Of a stretch of DNA of 64,000 nt, positions 23,999-35,400 are shown one piece after another. The stretch lies in the NCBI GenBank assembly GCA_021432605.1, contig MU271151.1, positions 1-64,000 on the forward strand, in the 5' to 3' direction. The stretch's first letter is position 1; each line of letters opens with the position of its first letter. The position numbers were made by a program, and so were the translations under genes. Origin of the DNA: Coniochaeta sp. PMI_546 (taxonomy: Eukaryota; Ascomycota; Sordariomycetes; Coniochaetales; Coniochaetaceae). Below the pieces are notes generated by a model, which made no database searches, was not told where the DNA came from, and saw only the letters and a list, made by a program, of their open reading frames with translations.

Positions 23999-25248
23999 GG
24001 TCGTTACTGTTGAATTGTCACCGCTCTATGATCGAATCCAATGGGGGGCGAAACCGTCCTCTTCACAACAAAGGGCGGAAATGCAGGCAGCGCCGTGCTA
24101 TTATACCATCTCGAGTCCCGCGGATCTGCATCTTGCTTGAGTAGCATTGGTCTAAACGACGCCATATTTGAAAGTTGAATAGTGCTTTGCCCCTCAAACA
24201 GTTGATTGACTGTATATTATCACTCCTTGGGAACCCCTGGTCGTGGCAATCTCGCCGCAGGGGGGAATGACGACAAAGCTGCATGGCTGTATATATCACA
24301 ATTTATCTGAACAGCTGCCACCGGCCAGTCGGGTGAATCTGACCTGTACAAATGCGCTGCCGGAATACGTTTATGCGCAGCACACCATCTACCGCTTCGG
24401 TTCCGCCAAGAGGCAACCGGGTAATGTACAGACATGGTCGGCGCAGCCACTAATAGACGTTTCGGGCCTGCAAACTGCGGGCAGGGCGCGGATCTTCGGC
24501 ATCTAGGCGGTGGGATCTCGTAGAGTGTTTGCTTGGAGTTTGCGGACCAAAATATGCACGACTCAACTTGGATGACTCGTCGACTCGGAGGTCGTGGGGA
24601 ATTCCATCTAGACCAAGCTGCGTTTACCCCCAAAGAGAAGACTTCTCGTCTTGTGAGGTGTATCTCATTTGGTCGTGGTGAATACCCTTTGGGCTTTTGT
24701 TAAGAGCTGGATGAGGCATCGCTTTAGGACTTCCGATATAGTCAGACTAAAAGCGACCTCTTCAAGAACTAATTCTGTCTTAAGTATAGACGTAAGTGAT
24801 CTACGCCTTAACATAAGCTCCGACTATGTCATAAGGCGTAGCTAAGTACCTCATCGGATTTCAAGAAAGCTAGATTCTATATTCTAGTGTTATTATTTGC
24901 CGGCTGAAACTCAACTTGCCGCTGAAAATGCTAGAGCTAGAGGAACTGTGGTAGACTTGCCCTTTCCTCATCTTGGTAAACATGACAGGAGGTTTATGGC
25001 GATGTGCCTATACTAGTGTCCAAATTATCCTTCCCGTCGACAATTAGCCTCTGTGGACATCTAAAAATCGGGAACAGTCTAGTGTGCCTTTTAAATGTCG
25101 CGCTCGGTGATTTCCATGCGTAGGCAGTGGCTTGAGACACGGCGCTGCATAAGTCTTGGTGATTTTGGTATGTTTGTTAAATGACGCCTCTTATCACGAA
25201 CATCCTCAGTTACTAAGACCCACTCTCGCCGTTTTACTCGGGCCCTTA
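23999..25248. other. Intergenic region without a recognisable gene
   Basis: The 1.25 kb between the SOD start and the decayed kinase locus holds only short incidental frames. A hairpin-forming sequence lies near 24801-24841 and is listed separately. Confidence 0.55.
24801..24841. repeat. Imperfect hairpin (possible MITE remnant)
   Basis: The arms ctacgcctta (24801-24810) and taaggcgtag (24832-24841) are perfectly complementary. The inner arms acata and tatgt extend the stem past a 2-base bulge. The surrounding 100 bp is AT-rich. It may be a remnant of a small inverted-repeat element or a chance structure. Confidence 0.45.
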
Positions 25249-26391
25249 TCAAATCGAAACTGAGAAGGACGTCGCTGATCGGACGGCCAGCTTGGTGGCG
25301 GAATGTTCCTCGATCCAGGCCCTGATCTTGAGGATGGCCGACTCGTCGTGACGTTTGTCCGATGTGGTATAGATGTCTCCATCGATCCACCTAACTGTAC
25401 CGGCTATGAGAAGTTCCTGGCCAAAGGGACGACAAGATCCGAGATCGATGATGATTAGGACGTCAGAGCCATTCAGCATGATGTTGCTGGGATTGAGATC
25501 ATTGTGCGCGAGACCGATAGAGTGGAGGTGCTTCGCGCCGGACTCGATGGCTGCCATGCACGACTCATAGTCAAGACTGCCGGCTTCAGTGTCTTCGATC
25601 CTCTCGAGAAGAGTCCTAGGATATCGGTCCAAGACCATGACGACGACTCGGCCTCGCTTGACAATGCAGCCCGTGATATTTGACGACGTGTTGATGAGGA
25701 TGCTGCCTGAGCAGCTCGTGGATTTCGACCTCAGCCCGGCGCAGTCGGGCCAGATAGTCCGTGTCGGCAAAGTCCTCGTAGTCCACTAGCTTGACCCTCT
25801 TGATGTGAAGACCAGCGCTGATAGCGCCTGTGTAGACTGTTGCAGATGGTGGGAATTCGGGATATATCTCATTATCTGGTATCCTTGTCAGGGCCTTTGA
25901 CAAGTCCTGAGGAGTAAGGTCGCGCTTCTTCTGGGTGGCCCGTCCAAAATACGCCACATATTCACTGTCGCGATAGCAGAATGTACAATGGCTCAAGACA
26001 GTGGCTCCATCACGTTCGTCGAAGACCTAACGCTACGGTACAATCTGAACTCATTGAACTCTCTTTCTGAGAGCTTTTGTGCTCGCCTTGCTGCCTTGAT
26101 ATCCTCCCAGAAGTGGTTAACCACTACAGCGTCGTTATCTTTCAGCCTCTCAGGGATGTCTGATGCTCCTTGGTAATGTGTATACACGTGATCAATGGCA
26201 CGGAAAAGGCTATTCATTTTGTCCCCTGCGCTCACGATGAATACGGATGAACAACCTTCTACCCAGCAATGAACAGTGTCTGGTAGGACAGACAGATTGC
26301 CGTTGTAGTGGTCCGCGATATGCTGTTTCCATGTTTCTTTCTCGTCGAGTCGAACGCCCGACAACATTTGGTATAGGGGAGAAGCATGCAT
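25249..26391 (-). pseudogene. Zinc-finger-like plus protein-kinase-like locus, frame broken
   Basis: Two adjoining minus-strand segments look like parts of one fungal gene. The upstream part (26391-25993) has a C2H2-like pattern (CWVEGC, later H-x3-H in HVYTH). The downstream part has the C-terminal half of a protein-kinase fold: catalytic loop LAHNDLNPSNIM, and IIDLGSC where kinases have DFG. The catalytic Asp and Asn are present, but the glycine-rich loop is not recognisable. The frame changes near 25.67 kb, and again near 26.03 kb if the two parts are one gene. The downstream frame has no convincing ATG of its own. Either the locus is decaying or the assembly has small errors. The homologous frame may extend slightly upstream of 26391. 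Its function is unknown. Confidence 0.5.
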
Positions 26392-26624
26392 GGGAGCACA
26401 TTCTTCGATGCCTGACTTTGAGTGTTGCAGGAAAACATGGTGATACTGGGCCTGTGTATGTGAATGATGTGCCCGAGGGTGTCTGGTAACTAAGTCTTTA
26501 GCTTGGCCATTAGTGCTGGAGATTTGAGATCGTCGTTAGAGTTGCGAGGCTTGCAGACCTTATATAGTATAACGAACTTTAGACCGACTTCGATTCATCA
26601 TTTGACTGGAAATCGTTAGTAAGA

Positions 26625-26947
26625 ACAGGTTATCGACATGGACAATGTGATTTATATCGACAAATGTCATCGACATACTATCATATGTATTCATATCGAC
26701 AAATATCATCGATATATATTCATATCGACAAATGTAATCGATATAGACAATTTTATTCACGTCGACAATTGTCATCGACATAGATGTTGTCATCGATATA
26801 GACAATATTATCTATATCGACAAATGTCATCGATAAATATTCATGTCGACAAAATATCATCGATAAATGTCATCGACAAATGTTATCGACAAATGTTCAT
26901 GTCGACTAATATCATCGATATAGACAAATGGTATCGATACTAGACAA
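26625..26947. repeat. Minisatellite of TCGACAAATRTCATCGAT-like units
   Basis: About 320 bp consist of imperfect tandem units of roughly 18-36 bp built from tatcgacaaatgtcatcga and atagaca. The units alternate between cgac and cgat and contain short palindromes such as atcgat and gtcgac. A plus-strand frame runs through it only because the units lack stops. Copies differ by a few bases and in spacing. Confidence 0.8.
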
Positions 26948-27585
26948 ATAACTTAGGCAGGTCGTCTGTAGCGCTTCAGGTCAGACCCAGAGCGACCCTC
27001 CTTATGCTCGAGTGTCCGTTCACCTAAGAGCCCACGCGAACGTCCAGGGGCAGCATAAACACCAATACCGTACCACTACCGAGGTATTATAAGCCTGCCA
27101 TGCGGCAGCAAGTTGATCTACTCTTAAACTCCAAAGCACATATGGGGTTGGCCGGGCCGTAATTATGTCTGACGCTTATACCAATTCCGTGATGTCTTGC
27201 CGAGCTCATGCTATAGATCGTTGCAGAAGCTCGAGTCTGTCAGCAACACTGAAAATAGCACCACCGAATTTTTTAGTGCCCCTTCTGGACTGTCACAAGT
27301 ACCTCGCCACGGGTCGCGCTGGATTGCGTCTTGCTGCGTTGGATTGCGGCGTCGAGGGGATCCATATTACATACGAAATACCTGAACACACGTCTGACTT
27401 TTCATAGGTGTATACTTCTCGCTTCAGTAGTGAATTTATTCCGCACGAAGACTAACATTTGGTAATCGGTAACACCGAAATTATGCAGTCCGTGGTTGAG
27501 GAATACTCGCAGCGTTACTCTGAATGATCAACTATAATTACCTCTCCACCTTTTCGCGTATAGTCATCATGGCTCGATATTCAGG
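26948..27585. other. Intergenic region without a recognisable gene
   Basis: About 640 bp lie between the minisatellite and the 3' end of the HET-domain gene. I see no supported gene or RNA. Confidence 0.55.
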
Positions 27586-29681
27586 TTATACTATTGTCCA
27601 GGTCTCTCGTGCAATAGTCTCTAGAGCCCCAAAGTCGGGTAATAAACCTTTCCCTACTCTTCTGAACTCTCTTCTCTCTTCACACACAGCACTCAAGACC
27701 AAGCAATCAACCCCTGGGCCATCGACCCGATTCCGTCTCAAGACAGGACAAACCCAGAGATCCAAAGCCAATAGCTGTTCATCGTCCACATCACAGCTAA
27801 AGGAACCCAAAATGTCCCGATCCTTAAGAATCACCACATACTCCATTAATCCGACCTCTTGCCCGAGTGTGATAGCATAAAGAAAGCCACTAACCCTGAG
27901 CGACGCGGTTCTGACCGGCCCGAAGGTTGACGAACCAGTATTCTCTACTGAAGCCTCTACCAGGTCGAGCAAAACACTGTCATCTTCCGGCCCTGCTCTC
28001 AGCTTAGGCTTAGCAGACAATGACAAGGCTCTTCTTCCAAAGATCATGATACCAGGATTGGTCACGGGACCGTGAATAGAAGCCCAAGACCATGTCGGTG
28101 CGCGGTATGTCTCTGTCCGCCGGTGCGAAACTTCCTTGCTGCCGTGACAGCTGATACCGCGCCTGCTATACCAGAGCAACTGTCTCGGAAGCTCATCTTG
28201 CCACAACCCACAGTAATACTCGCCGATCATTCTCTTCCCTGCGAAGACTACCGCTAATCCCTCGAGAGCCGGAAAGATGTCGTTCGCATTCGTCAGCTGA
28301 CGGCAACTATATTCTTCGACCACCCAGGCCCACTTCTCGTGCATGAGGCCTTTCGTGAGCCCTCAACGCTCGGGGGCAGTAGTAGGCCGTGCAAGTGATA
28401 GAACTCGTCCAACACGCTGTACCTCCCGTGTGCATCGTCCTCCCCAATATGTGACTGCTTGCACTCCCAGTAGCACATTTCGTTGGTAAAATGCAGCACT
28501 CTGGCGCTCAAAGCACGCTCCTGGAAAGTCCATCCTCTTGACGACAGTGGAGTTTGCGGGATCTCCACTTGAAACAGTCGAAAGGACGGAGTTATATGCA
28601 ACATTAGCGGCCCCGCCCCATCGTCGATCTGCCCTCCCGGCCACGGCAACTGCACAGAACTCCCATGACGTTCCGACCGTTTGAGGAACAGTCCTTCCTT
28701 GACATCCACTGCTCCGGCCGCCGCAATCGTGAGCAGGGACTGCGAGTAAACCGAGCTCATCAGCGCAGACTCGCGTGTCCAGTCTTCAACATCGTGTTGA
28801 ATAATGCACAATGCGTCGATCCATATGTACTTGATGCCTAGAAGTCGGGTCAACTCCACAGCCTGTCGCAACGTCGCAGGAAGCGCAGAGACCCTGATGC
28901 CATCTTGAATATGCATAGCCAGGTTGTCGGCCGTGGTTACTATCGGATTTCCGCTCAGGCCCCAGCAGTAGCTGAGCGTGATGTAGTCCGATGTGTCACC
29001 GCCAGACGATATGTGGAGCCGGACTAGGTCATCCCCGGCCTTGCCAACGTCGAGGACCCGCGTAGGCAAGTGACGATGCCCTAGTTCTCGAGACGAAGCC
29101 CACCTTGAACAGTTCTCGTGCGATGATATGCACAGAGAAAGCCAACGTCGGATAGTCCTAAGATTTCGGCCGTCTCCTGCTTGTTTGCTGGTGATCTGCC
29201 CGGTGAAGAGATGCTGGGCATGAGCTGGAAGCCGATGGACGTCGGCTACAGCAAGTTTTTAGTCTTTTCTCACGAAATGCGTCCATCAGTTTCTAGAACA
29301 GGGATTCAATTACGCACTTTCATCCAAGGCGACGTTGAGGCGTGCCACTTTGCAGGCCTCGATGCACCGGACCTCCAGCTTCAAGAAGCCATATGCTTCG
29401 AAGAAAACACCAGGCCGAGGTGGATCGGGCATGCGGCATGGCAGATCGACTCGTGTCTCAGCCTCTCGTGAAACGAGGGCACAAAGAGCACTGCTAGAGG
29501 CCGAGGCTTCCAATTCTGCCCATGTCAAGTACGTGAAATAGTGGCAGGGCTCCTTGTACCTTGGATACCACTTGTCGCGAACGTCATAGAAGCGGGGAAC
29601 GAGCCATGCTGCTGGAAGAGCTCGGCACTGCGAGCAAAGCGGCTGGGATGGAGGAGCATGAGAAGGTCGTGTTCGAGCCAT
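27586..29681 (-). CDS. HET-domain (heterokaryon incompatibility-type) protein, with one apparent frame break
   Basis: Exon 1 (29681-29318) starts MARTRPSHAPP and carries two Cys in LCSQCRALP. A 72-bp intron (29317-29246) joins it in frame to exon 2. That exon holds the linker typical of these proteins (TIRRWLSLC, then RHLPTRVLDVG) and a full HET domain: YITLSYCWG, LGIKYIWIDALCIIQHD, the MSSVYSQSLLTIAA block, and SSRGWTFQERALSARVLHF. The C-terminal region (EEYSCRQLT, TYRAPTWSWASI) is also conserved. The frame shifts near 28.35 kb between these two parts, so the gene is either recently inactivated or carries a one-position assembly error. HET proteins act in allorecognition and regulated cell death in filamentous ascomycetes. 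The partner gene and trigger are unknown. Confidence 0.75.
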
Positions 29682-31189
29682 GGCTAGAAAATGTGCTCAC
29701 CATTACTACCCGCTACAATATACTATCTTGCCTTTTCGGACCTTGTCGAATGGTTGTGTTTTCTTGGTGGAAAAGACAGAACGTTAGAAGTCGGGGTACT
29801 TTTTGAAGACTATATAGGCCTTCTTCACTGAGGCCTACTAGGTCTACTTCATCTTCTCCGTGATCTTTCGAGCACAGCATGAGAGAGTGTGGCGGTACGA
29901 CGGTGTTCATGCACAGCGAGCGAAACGCTCCATTCCGCATAGACATGGTTGTGCCACAAGGTTATACAGCAAACGTCGATTGCGTGCGTAACTCCTCAGA
30001 ACAATCCGATACAGTCGAGATGATTGGTTACATATCCCGAAAGTTGCCCTGACCAAGGGAGTGTGGCGCGAGACGCGTTATACAGCAGGACTCCCGAGCA
30101 CTGTGGTCAGCTCACTCCAAAGTGTATTCAATGGAAGTCTTTGAGATTCCCATCCATCAAGGTTGTGTGCCTTTTAGACCCGAACGCTGAAAATATTCCA
30201 GAACAACTGAGCCAGCATTCTCAATATTCAAACATGTGAGCTCACATCTACAAACGATCTCTGACACCTAACCAATAATTCGTTGGTGCAAGTTCGAGAC
30301 TGTCGGTACTACTAAGTTGCAGGACGGGAAACTCATCATGAACACCATGATAACTAGGCTCGAGCACGGCTTCGAGTGTAACGTACCTTGGATAGTCACC
30401 GTCTGTTGCGTCTTTGGAGAATGAAATAGGCCCTTGCTCAGCAACAAAGCCCCGAGTAAATACCGTTTGACGCGATGTATGTATTCAAAGTGTGGAAAGG
30501 AACGCCGTGGCCCCCTAGACTCTTCTCCACCCCGAGTCGATAGGTCTACTTTGGACTTTCCTACCTAGCATGAATATAAGAAGTTAGAGAGGTCTGACCA
30601 TGAAGCCCGGCATACTGCAAAACCATCACCTAGACATGAGCCCCTGACATGGCCATACCTAGACACTCCACTTTCCCTGCCCGAAGCCTGTTGCCATTCA
30701 GAAACTCATTCAAAAAGCCGAAGCAATTTCAACTACTCGAATCCCAAACTCTTGGATACATTACAGAGTCAACTAGTAGCATAGGTACCTACCTATCATA
30801 ACCGGTTCATCGGGCCGTCAGACAGCATGCCGATCAGCACATTCAGCACGATTTCAAAAGGGTACATTAACACTCGACCTCACAGCTAGACAGCACGTAC
30901 GAGAGCTGTCGTATGCAGCGAGAACGGCCTCGGTTGCTAGTAGACGGAAGTTGATGGCGATCTTGTAAAAAGTACGATAGTACGGCGTGTTAAGAGAGAC
31001 ACAATAAACATTTGGGGTTCACCGGCGGATAGCAGCATTGATGGTTCTTCATGCATAAAACAGGGCTTGTTTAATTACCGGGTTTGTACAATTGCATAAA
31101 TTTGGTCAACCACGAATGTCTAACATCACACGCATGGATGACACTCCAAAAAATCTAGGCTTCAACTCCATGCACAAGAAAAGCATACA
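29682..31189. other. Intergenic region without a recognisable gene
   Basis: About 1.5 kb hold only short incidental frames. I see no conserved product, tRNA or repeat. Promoter sequence for the flanking HET and nucleoside-hydrolase genes is expected at the two ends. Confidence 0.5.
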
Positions 31190-32357
31190 ATGCAGCTCCT
31201 CAGCATCATTGCGCAGTTAATTCTGAGTAGCAGCCTCCTGCCGGGGAGGTACTTACCTTTATCCGTCCGCACCAAGAACCTGATCATCGACACAGACCTG
31301 TTCAGCGACGTCGAGTAGGACATCAGCCCCGAAAACTCCACATGCTACAGAGATGGAGCACTGACAGAAATGACAGTGATGCCGGAGCCTTGCTCCTCGC
31401 TGCAACCTCACCATCTGTGAATCTGTTGGGGGTCAACGTCAACTACCCATCCTCATATTCAGTGCTGGCGGCATCGGCCATCCTTGCTCACTATGGACAT
31501 GCCCACGTACCTATCGGCGCGAGACGGCCCTTGACAAACGCCACGTTCTTTGACTCGTGGTCGTACAATCTCGGCGAGTTTGCAAGCAAGGTCGCCCGCC
31601 ACTACTCCGGTGGTAGTCTACCGTGGGGTCGTGCAGAGGACGCCTGGGATCCTGTCCGGCTGTACCGCAGGTGTCTGGCCGAGGCGCATGACGACAGCGT
31701 GACGATAGCATCCATTGGCTTCTTCGAGAATGTAAGCATAAGCCTGATGGGCACCTAGAGGCCAAGCTCCCTGTATGGCTGATTCGCGTCTAGCTCTCTG
31801 GCCTACTCAACTCCACTGCCGACGAGTACTCCGACCTCAGCGGCCCGGAACTCGTCGCTGCCAAAGTGTCGGAGCTGGTCGTCATGGGCGGAGACTATCC
31901 CTCCGGGCACGAGTTCAACTTCTGGGGCGACAATCCGCTGCGCACGTCGCACGTCATCAACTGCTGGCCCGGCCGCATGACTTTCTCCGGCTACAGCATG
32001 GGCCTCAACGTCACCTCTGGCAGTCGCTTCATGAGGGAAGGCCCGTCGGCTGATCCGGTCAGGTCTGCATACCTGTGGTACACTTATAACGTCTCGCGTT
32101 CTTCCTGGGACCCTTTGACCATGTTGTATGCCATGCACGGCCTCGACGACGTCTTTGAGTACGCCAACGAGTTTGGGTATAATCACGTCTATGCTAACGG
32201 ATCAAACACGTGGATGTTCGATGATAATCGGACGGACCAGCATTGGCTGAAGCTGAGGATTGCCCGCGAAGCTGCCGAAGAGCTGCTTGACGGGCTCTAT
32301 CTGGAGGGAGCATCGTATGGCCTCAGGGACTTGAAGATTGAGCATCTGGATCTATGA
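31190..32357 (+). CDS. Secreted inosine-uridine-type nucleoside hydrolase (three exons)
   Basis: Exons are 31190-31314, 31377-31731 and 31794-32357 (introns of 62 bp each), giving 347 residues. A hydrophobic N-terminus (LLSIIAQLILSSSLLP) looks like a signal peptide. Splicing of intron 1 restores the family's metal-binding signature IIDTDLFSDVDDAGALLLA, whose Asp cluster binds Ca2+ and activates water. Further conserved blocks are VNLLGVNVNYPSSYS, TIASIGFFENLSGLL and SELVVMGGDYP, with a C-terminal Asp in WDPLTMLYA. The enzyme cleaves the N-glycosidic bond of nucleosides to free base and ribose. The secreted form suggests scavenging of external nucleosides. The unspliced sequence shows stops, which the two introns explain. 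Confidence 0.87.
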
Positions 32358-33300
32358 CGCAGGCGCGACTCAGCTTTGACATGCGTGCGTCGGCGTTGAC
32401 GGGACGCGCGGCCACGCGGGAATGCTCTCTGGGGATTCATTGAACATTTGCCTTTGAAGCCGGTCATGGCTGCTGTCCCTGGCATCTACTGCTGCCCAGC
32501 GAGTACGAGACGAGTGTCTAACAGAGACGTATTTGCAGCTGCTGCTTGTGCTGGACGTCAAGGAGATTGTGCCTACGACGTTCGGTCAGGATAACATTGC
32601 TACACGTCACATGCGACACGATAACGCTCGCTGGACCAGTAGCTTTGGGCTGCATTGAGATACGTGAGTGACTTTGGGTGAAGAACATTCGCTCCATACA
32701 ACACTGACAGGACACAGGCGGACTGCATGTCCAAGGTACATGGAGCTCTTTGACATTGAACACAGTCTTTCTGATGCAGCGGAAGAACTTCGTTGCAATT
32801 CCCCCTACGACCACCACCACGGTGCTGTCATCCTGTCATGCTACGCCCAGGTTGCCAGCCGCGTAGTGATACCAAGGGTACTTTCAAGGTGAAAGAAATC
32901 TGCGGTTCATTTACAGGTCTGGTCAGACAGACACATCAACGTCAATTCGCGACTACATGGTTTGGAGAGTCGTGGCCCTTTCCGCTCTACCTCCCGTGGA
33001 CGAGCCACTAATCGCCATACCGGCATGGGAGAAAGCATTGTCTTTGCGGCATACGCGAGATTGTTGGGGCGCGTATTGAATCAAACAATGTGTCTTCAAC
33101 ACGGCTACCTCCATGTAATATCCTGCAGAGCACGTGGAAGCCTGGAGGAGGATGCAGTCGTGATGCCGTCGCGAGGAGGGGTCCAGGCCCAGCCCAGGGT
33201 GTCGAGGTACGTACCCTGCGCTAGACTAAGGTACCTGCTACATACCTAGTAAAGTACCTTAGCTCCCGCGTCTGTCCCCGCTTGTCCAGCGCATGGACCG
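32358..33300. other. Intergenic region without a recognisable gene
   Basis: About 940 bp lie between two plus-strand genes. Only short incidental frames are present. Confidence 0.55.
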
Positions 33301-35316
33301 ATGGAAGCTCCAGCCCATACATTAACAGACCCCGCGGGACAAGACACGACACCATCGTTCGACATCGAACGACTTGGACTGGCTGCCTCTTACGGCTTCC
33401 TTTCCCGCTTCAAATTGGCGATACAGTGGCAGCCCCAGCTCTTCGCCATGCTTTCGCGATCCCTCCTTGTCTCTGTGAAGGGAGCTGGCGGCTTTCTCCC
33501 CAACTGCGCCAGCTCTGGAGCTCGACGACGCGTCTGTCGTACCTCGGCTATTCGACCACTTGCGCCCTCCGCCGTCTCTCGACGCCTGTACTCCGACTCT
33601 ACCTCTACCACCTCTGAGCCAGCTTCCCCCGAACGGACCGTTGCTCAAGATCCTCCCGTCCGCAAAATTGTCTCGGGATCTAAACCTGACGGAGGTCGTA
33701 AATCGCCCGAGCTTGCAGCCCGAAGCCGATCGCCAAGGAAGGCACATGCGCTCGTCGATGCTCAAGTCCTCTATGAAGGGGACGACGTCGTCGTCTATCG
33801 CAAGCCTGTCAGGGAATCGACTACGAACAAGTCTTCCAGCAACAAGTCCGCTACTACAAAAACGACTGCCGCTGCTCAGCACACGGACCAGGCGCCTCGC
33901 CCGAGAGATGACATCGTCTCGGTTGAGACTTTGGCACAGAGCGACCAGATCCTCAAGACAAGACCAAACCTCTGGCTCCGCGACGTCTGTCCGTGCGAAA
34001 AGTGCGTCGATCCCCACTCCGGCCAGAAGAGCTTCGCGACAACGCAGCTCGACTTCCTCCCCGAGGTCAGAAGCGCCGAGCGCGGGGATGACGGGTCCCT
34101 GACCGTCGTGTGGGCCAACGACCCCGCGAGCGGTGGCCAAGACCACACCTCCGTCTACCCGCCCACGATCGAGGATGACTTCTTCAAGTTCTTGCGGCGC
34201 GACCTCTGGAACCGCGAGATCTTCGAGAAGGACCAGGACAAGTGCCGCGTGTCGTACCAGGACTGGATAGCCGGCGGCAACGAGTTCTGGGATGCCATGG
34301 CGGCGCTGTCCACCAAGGGCCTCATCTTCGTCCACGACGTGCCGCAGGGCGACGAGCAGGCCGTCGAGCGCATAGGGGAGCAGATCGGCGCCCTGCAGGA
34401 GACCTTCTACGGCCGCACCTGGGACGTCGTGTCCAAGCCGCAGGCCGAGAACGTCGCCTACACGAACCAGTTCCTCGGCCTCCACCAGGACCTGCTCTAC
34501 TACCCGGACCCGCCGCGCATCCAGCTCCTCCACTGCCTGGCCAACGAGTGTGACGGCGGCGAGTCCCTCTTCTCCGACGGCGTCTTCGCCGCCGCCACCA
34601 TCGCCTACAAGAGGCACGACACCTTCCAGACCCTGGCCTCGCACCCGACCGCATACCACTACAACAAGAACGGCAACGTCCACTACGCCGAGCGGCCCCT
34701 CATCAGGGCAAGGCACGGCGAAACCTCCTCCACCCCCGCCCTCGTCGACAACGTCTGGTGGTCGCCGCCCTTCCAGGCCCCGTTCCCCGTCGACCACCAC
34801 AAGATGGCCAACTGGTACCTGGCCGCGCGGCAGTTCCACGCCGAGATCGAGCGGCCCGAGCACGTGGTCGAGCACCGCCTGCGGGCCGGCGAGTGTGTCG
34901 TCTTCGACAACTGGCGCGTGCTGCACGGCCGTCGCGAGTTCAACTCGGCCGCCGGCAGGCGCCACCTCAAGGGCACCTACGTCGACGACCGCACCTACCG
35001 GGCGAGGTTCGACGACATGCCCCCGCCCGCGGCGCAGCGGCACGGCCTGTGGACGGACCGGCTCACGGAGCTGGCGCAGAACCAGCGCGCCGTGCGCTAC
35101 GGCTCGCGCAGCCAGAAGGTGCACGCGTACCTGAACGAGCCGACGGATCGGGCGGCCAATGCTTTACTGGGTTTGGAGCGGGAGGGTGGCTTGGCGAGGA
35201 GGAAAGCTGTACACTTCGTGCGGAAGCTCTTGGGGGACAAGCATACAAATGACAAACGTGCTCAGTCCGGTGAACTAGGGGCGGAAGAGCAAGCGGGAAG
35301 GCCAGCAGCCTCATAA
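33301..35316 (+). CDS. Gamma-butyrobetaine dioxygenase-like Fe(II)/2-oxoglutarate enzyme
   Basis: The single-exon frame has 671 codons from its first ATG. The Met at 33448 (MLSRSLLVSVKG) begins an Arg/Ser-rich presequence and is the better start, giving about 622 residues aimed at mitochondria. The N-terminal domain of the gamma-butyrobetaine/trimethyllysine hydroxylase family is seen as LWLRDVCPCEKCVDPHSGQ, with Cys and His for a structural zinc. The TauD/TfdA catalytic domain has the iron ligands HQD (in LGLHQDLLYY) and a distal His in RVLHGRREF, and an Arg-containing oxoglutarate block (RRHLKGTYVD). The family performs hydroxylations in carnitine biosynthesis. Substrate choice between butyrobetaine and trimethyllysine cannot be settled here. 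The C-terminal 50 residues after LNEPTDRA are unusual and charged. It converges on the cue3 gene, with only 84 bp between the stops. Confidence 0.8.
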   Translation: MEAPAHTLTDPAGQDTTPSFDIERLGLAASYGFLSRFKLAIQWQPQLFAMLSRSLLVSVKGAGGFLPNCASSGARRRVCRTSAIRPLAPSAVSRRLYSDSTSTTSEPASPERTVAQDPPVRKIVSGSKPDGGRKSPELAARSRSPRKAHALVDAQVLYEGDDVVVYRKPVRESTTNKSSSNKSATTKTTAAAQHTDQAPRPRDDIVSVETLAQSDQILKTRPNLWLRDVCPCEKCVDPHSGQKSFATTQLDFLPEVRSAERGDDGSLTVVWANDPASGGQDHTSVYPPTIEDDFFKFLRRDLWNREIFEKDQDKCRVSYQDWIAGGNEFWDAMAALSTKGLIFVHDVPQGDEQAVERIGEQIGALQETFYGRTWDVVSKPQAENVAYTNQFLGLHQDLLYYPDPPRIQLLHCLANECDGGESLFSDGVFAAATIAYKRHDTFQTLASHPTAYHYNKNGNVHYAERPLIRARHGETSSTPALVDNVWWSPPFQAPFPVDHHKMANWYLAARQFHAEIERPEHVVEHRLRAGECVVFDNWRVLHGRREFNSAAGRRHLKGTYVDDRTYRARFDDMPPPAAQRHGLWTDRLTELAQNQRAVRYGSRSQKVHAYLNEPTDRAANALLGLEREGGLARRKAVHFVRKLLGDKHTNDKRAQSGELGAEEQAGRPAAS

Positions 35317-35400
35317 CGATTTTAATGTGTCACGCAGGGGAGCTCTGATCTACCCAGTGCCACTGCCTAATAAATTTTTAAAACAGTCACGTAAACCATC

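Noticed and set aside
24220-24633. 137-codon minus-strand frame beyond the SOD gene
   Set aside because: No family resemblance; composition like non-coding flanking DNA.
26638-26943. 101-codon frame or CRISPR-like array
   Set aside because: It is a eukaryotic minisatellite; units are imperfect, have no unique spacers, and the frame results from stop-free repeats.
32358-33300. Several short frames after the nucleoside hydrolase
   Set aside because: All are short, overlap in many frames and lack conserved motifs.
33322-35124. Open frame of 600 codons antisense to the dioxygenase gene
   Set aside because: Shadow of a GC-rich coding strand; the sense strand holds all conserved motifs.
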